From Jeotgalibacillus campisalis (GTDB lineage Bacteria > Bacillota > Bacilli > Bacillales > Jeotgalibacillaceae), in assembly GCF_000829515.1 (NCBI RefSeq), contig NZ_JXRR01000001.1:434001-498000 (forward strand): a DNA stretch of 64,000 nt, read 5' to 3'. The stretch's first letter is position 1. Every line of letters begins with the position of its first letter. Shown here piece after piece: positions 63,449-64,000 of the stretch. The notes under the pieces were generated by a model. It was not told the origin of the DNA, made no database searches, and worked only from the letters and a program-made list of their open reading frames with translations. A program made the position numbers and the translations under genes.

Positions 63449-63735
63449 CCTCCCACCGCCTTACAGTGAAGAGTGGTCCTCGGATCGACTTCCTTTCCGT
63501 TGGGATCCGAAATCCTTTTCTCCACCTCATGAATTCTCCTAAAATTATTGCCTCTGTCCGAATGTAGATTGTCTTTTTTTATATCGCAGAAAAAATGGGT
63601 TTTAATCTTTTTAAACAGAAGGAAGTCTTTAATTCCAGGGGCTTGATCTGCTGACCGTGACAAGTTTTTATTACTATCAATGACCAGGTTTCCATTTCCT
63701 TTTGGTGCATGATACGTTGTAAAAACAGTGTACAT
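63445..63735 (-). CDS. Hypothetical small basic protein
   Basis: A 96-residue hydrophilic protein with GGGG 8 bases before ATG 63735. No motif is recognised. It ends in an ATGA overlap with the helical protein gene, which supports it as real, but its composition is unremarkable, so confidence is limited. Confidence 0.45.
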   Translation of the reverse strand: MYTVFTTYHAPKGNGNLVIDSNKNLSRSADQAPGIKDFLLFKKIKTHFFCDIKKDNLHSDRGNNFRRIHEVEKRISDPNGKEVDPRTTLHCKAVGG

Positions 63736-64000
63736 GACCAGACCCCTTTCAAATAAGTCTTTATTTATTTCTAATTTCTACTATTTTATAAGCAGATGAA
63801 TAGAAACGCAATAAAAATAGACTAGAGTCCTGCATTTAAATAGAAGTAAAAAAAAAATTCTATTTACAAAATCAGTTAAATTACATGAATAGATAGAATT
63901 GTGGATAACTAAATGACAAAAACCTGTACGTTCTTTTATTGTCCAACTATTCATATAAGCGCGCCGTTATAGGTTTTCGACGCTCATTAAGATCGTAACC
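63736..64000. other. Terminal intergenic region
   Basis: A/T-rich, no gene recognised. One perfect DnaA-box-like TGTGGATAA (63901-63909) is present but isolated. The last 60 bases are cut by the window. Confidence 0.35.

Noticed and set aside
63901-63909. Replication origin
   Set aside because: A single DnaA-box-like sequence is not enough; no cluster of boxes, no A/T unwinding element and no dnaA/dnaN nearby.

Overview
The window is a stretch of a low-GC Gram-positive chromosome, most likely from the order Bacillales (Bacillaceae or a close relative). The evidence is the consistent AGGAGG-type ribosome binding sites, frequent ATG/GTG/TTG starts, short intergenic Rho-independent terminators, a ydaO-type c-di-AMP riboswitch, OhrR/PerR/Fur/CcpA-type operator sequences, and Bacillus-like genes such as zosA, ohr/ohrR and rlmH. 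No rRNA, canonical tRNA, CRISPR array, complete insertion sequence or complete prophage was seen.

Layout. 1-6470 (minus): a potassium uptake operon. A c-di-AMP riboswitch is followed by a pseudo-receiver protein, a 35-residue membrane peptide, kdpF, kdpA, kdpB, kdpC and the start of kdpD. 6.6-11.2 kb: small housekeeping and hypothetical genes, including an M50 peptidase, a MazG-like pyrophosphohydrolase and a Nudix hydrolase. 11.5-14.3 kb: a NERD-domain helicase and a self-regulated Xre/membrane-protein pair. 14.8-15.5 kb: a DIP1984-family gene whose 3' untranslated region folds into a tRNA-like RNA that ends at its own terminator. 15.7-22.6 kb: ohr/ohrR, merR/adh, a methyltransferase and several gene remnants, including a partial methyltransferase duplication and two truncated genes abutting. 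22.9-28.1 kb: a dihydrouridine synthase and a Fur-boxed siderophore ABC importer. 28.3-35.4 kb: pnuC-nadR, a ZosA-like metal P-type ATPase behind a PerR-like box, and small membrane proteins. A 60-bp exact direct repeat flanks the ATPase.

35.7-40.5 kb: two convergent nuclease/helicase-like genes (DUF2075 type and PLD-SF2-DUF3427 type), a small defence-like or DNA-processing island. 40.8-52.9 kb: the largest functional unit. A 1063-residue STAND-ATPase/SARP-type activator precedes an operon encoding a complete Liv-type ABC importer and four acyl-metabolism enzymes: a KAS III-like enzyme, an alpha/beta hydrolase, an SDR reductase and an acyl-CoA ligase. The operon promoter carries two TTGTAACT repeats 11 bp apart just upstream of the -10 element, the usual geometry of SARP operators, followed by a cre site. 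It reads as an inducible, catabolite-repressed uptake and degradation pathway for an unidentified acyl or carboxylic compound.

53-64 kb: rlmH, a DASH-type photolyase, a diguanylate cyclase, an isochorismatase-like hydrolase, a beta-lactamase-like hydrolase with a GNAT acetyltransferase, a second Xre/membrane-protein pair with palindromic operators, and a glycerophosphodiester phosphodiesterase. The best candidates for undescribed biology are the DIP1984 gene with its tRNA-like RNA and the SARP-controlled Liv/KAS III operon.
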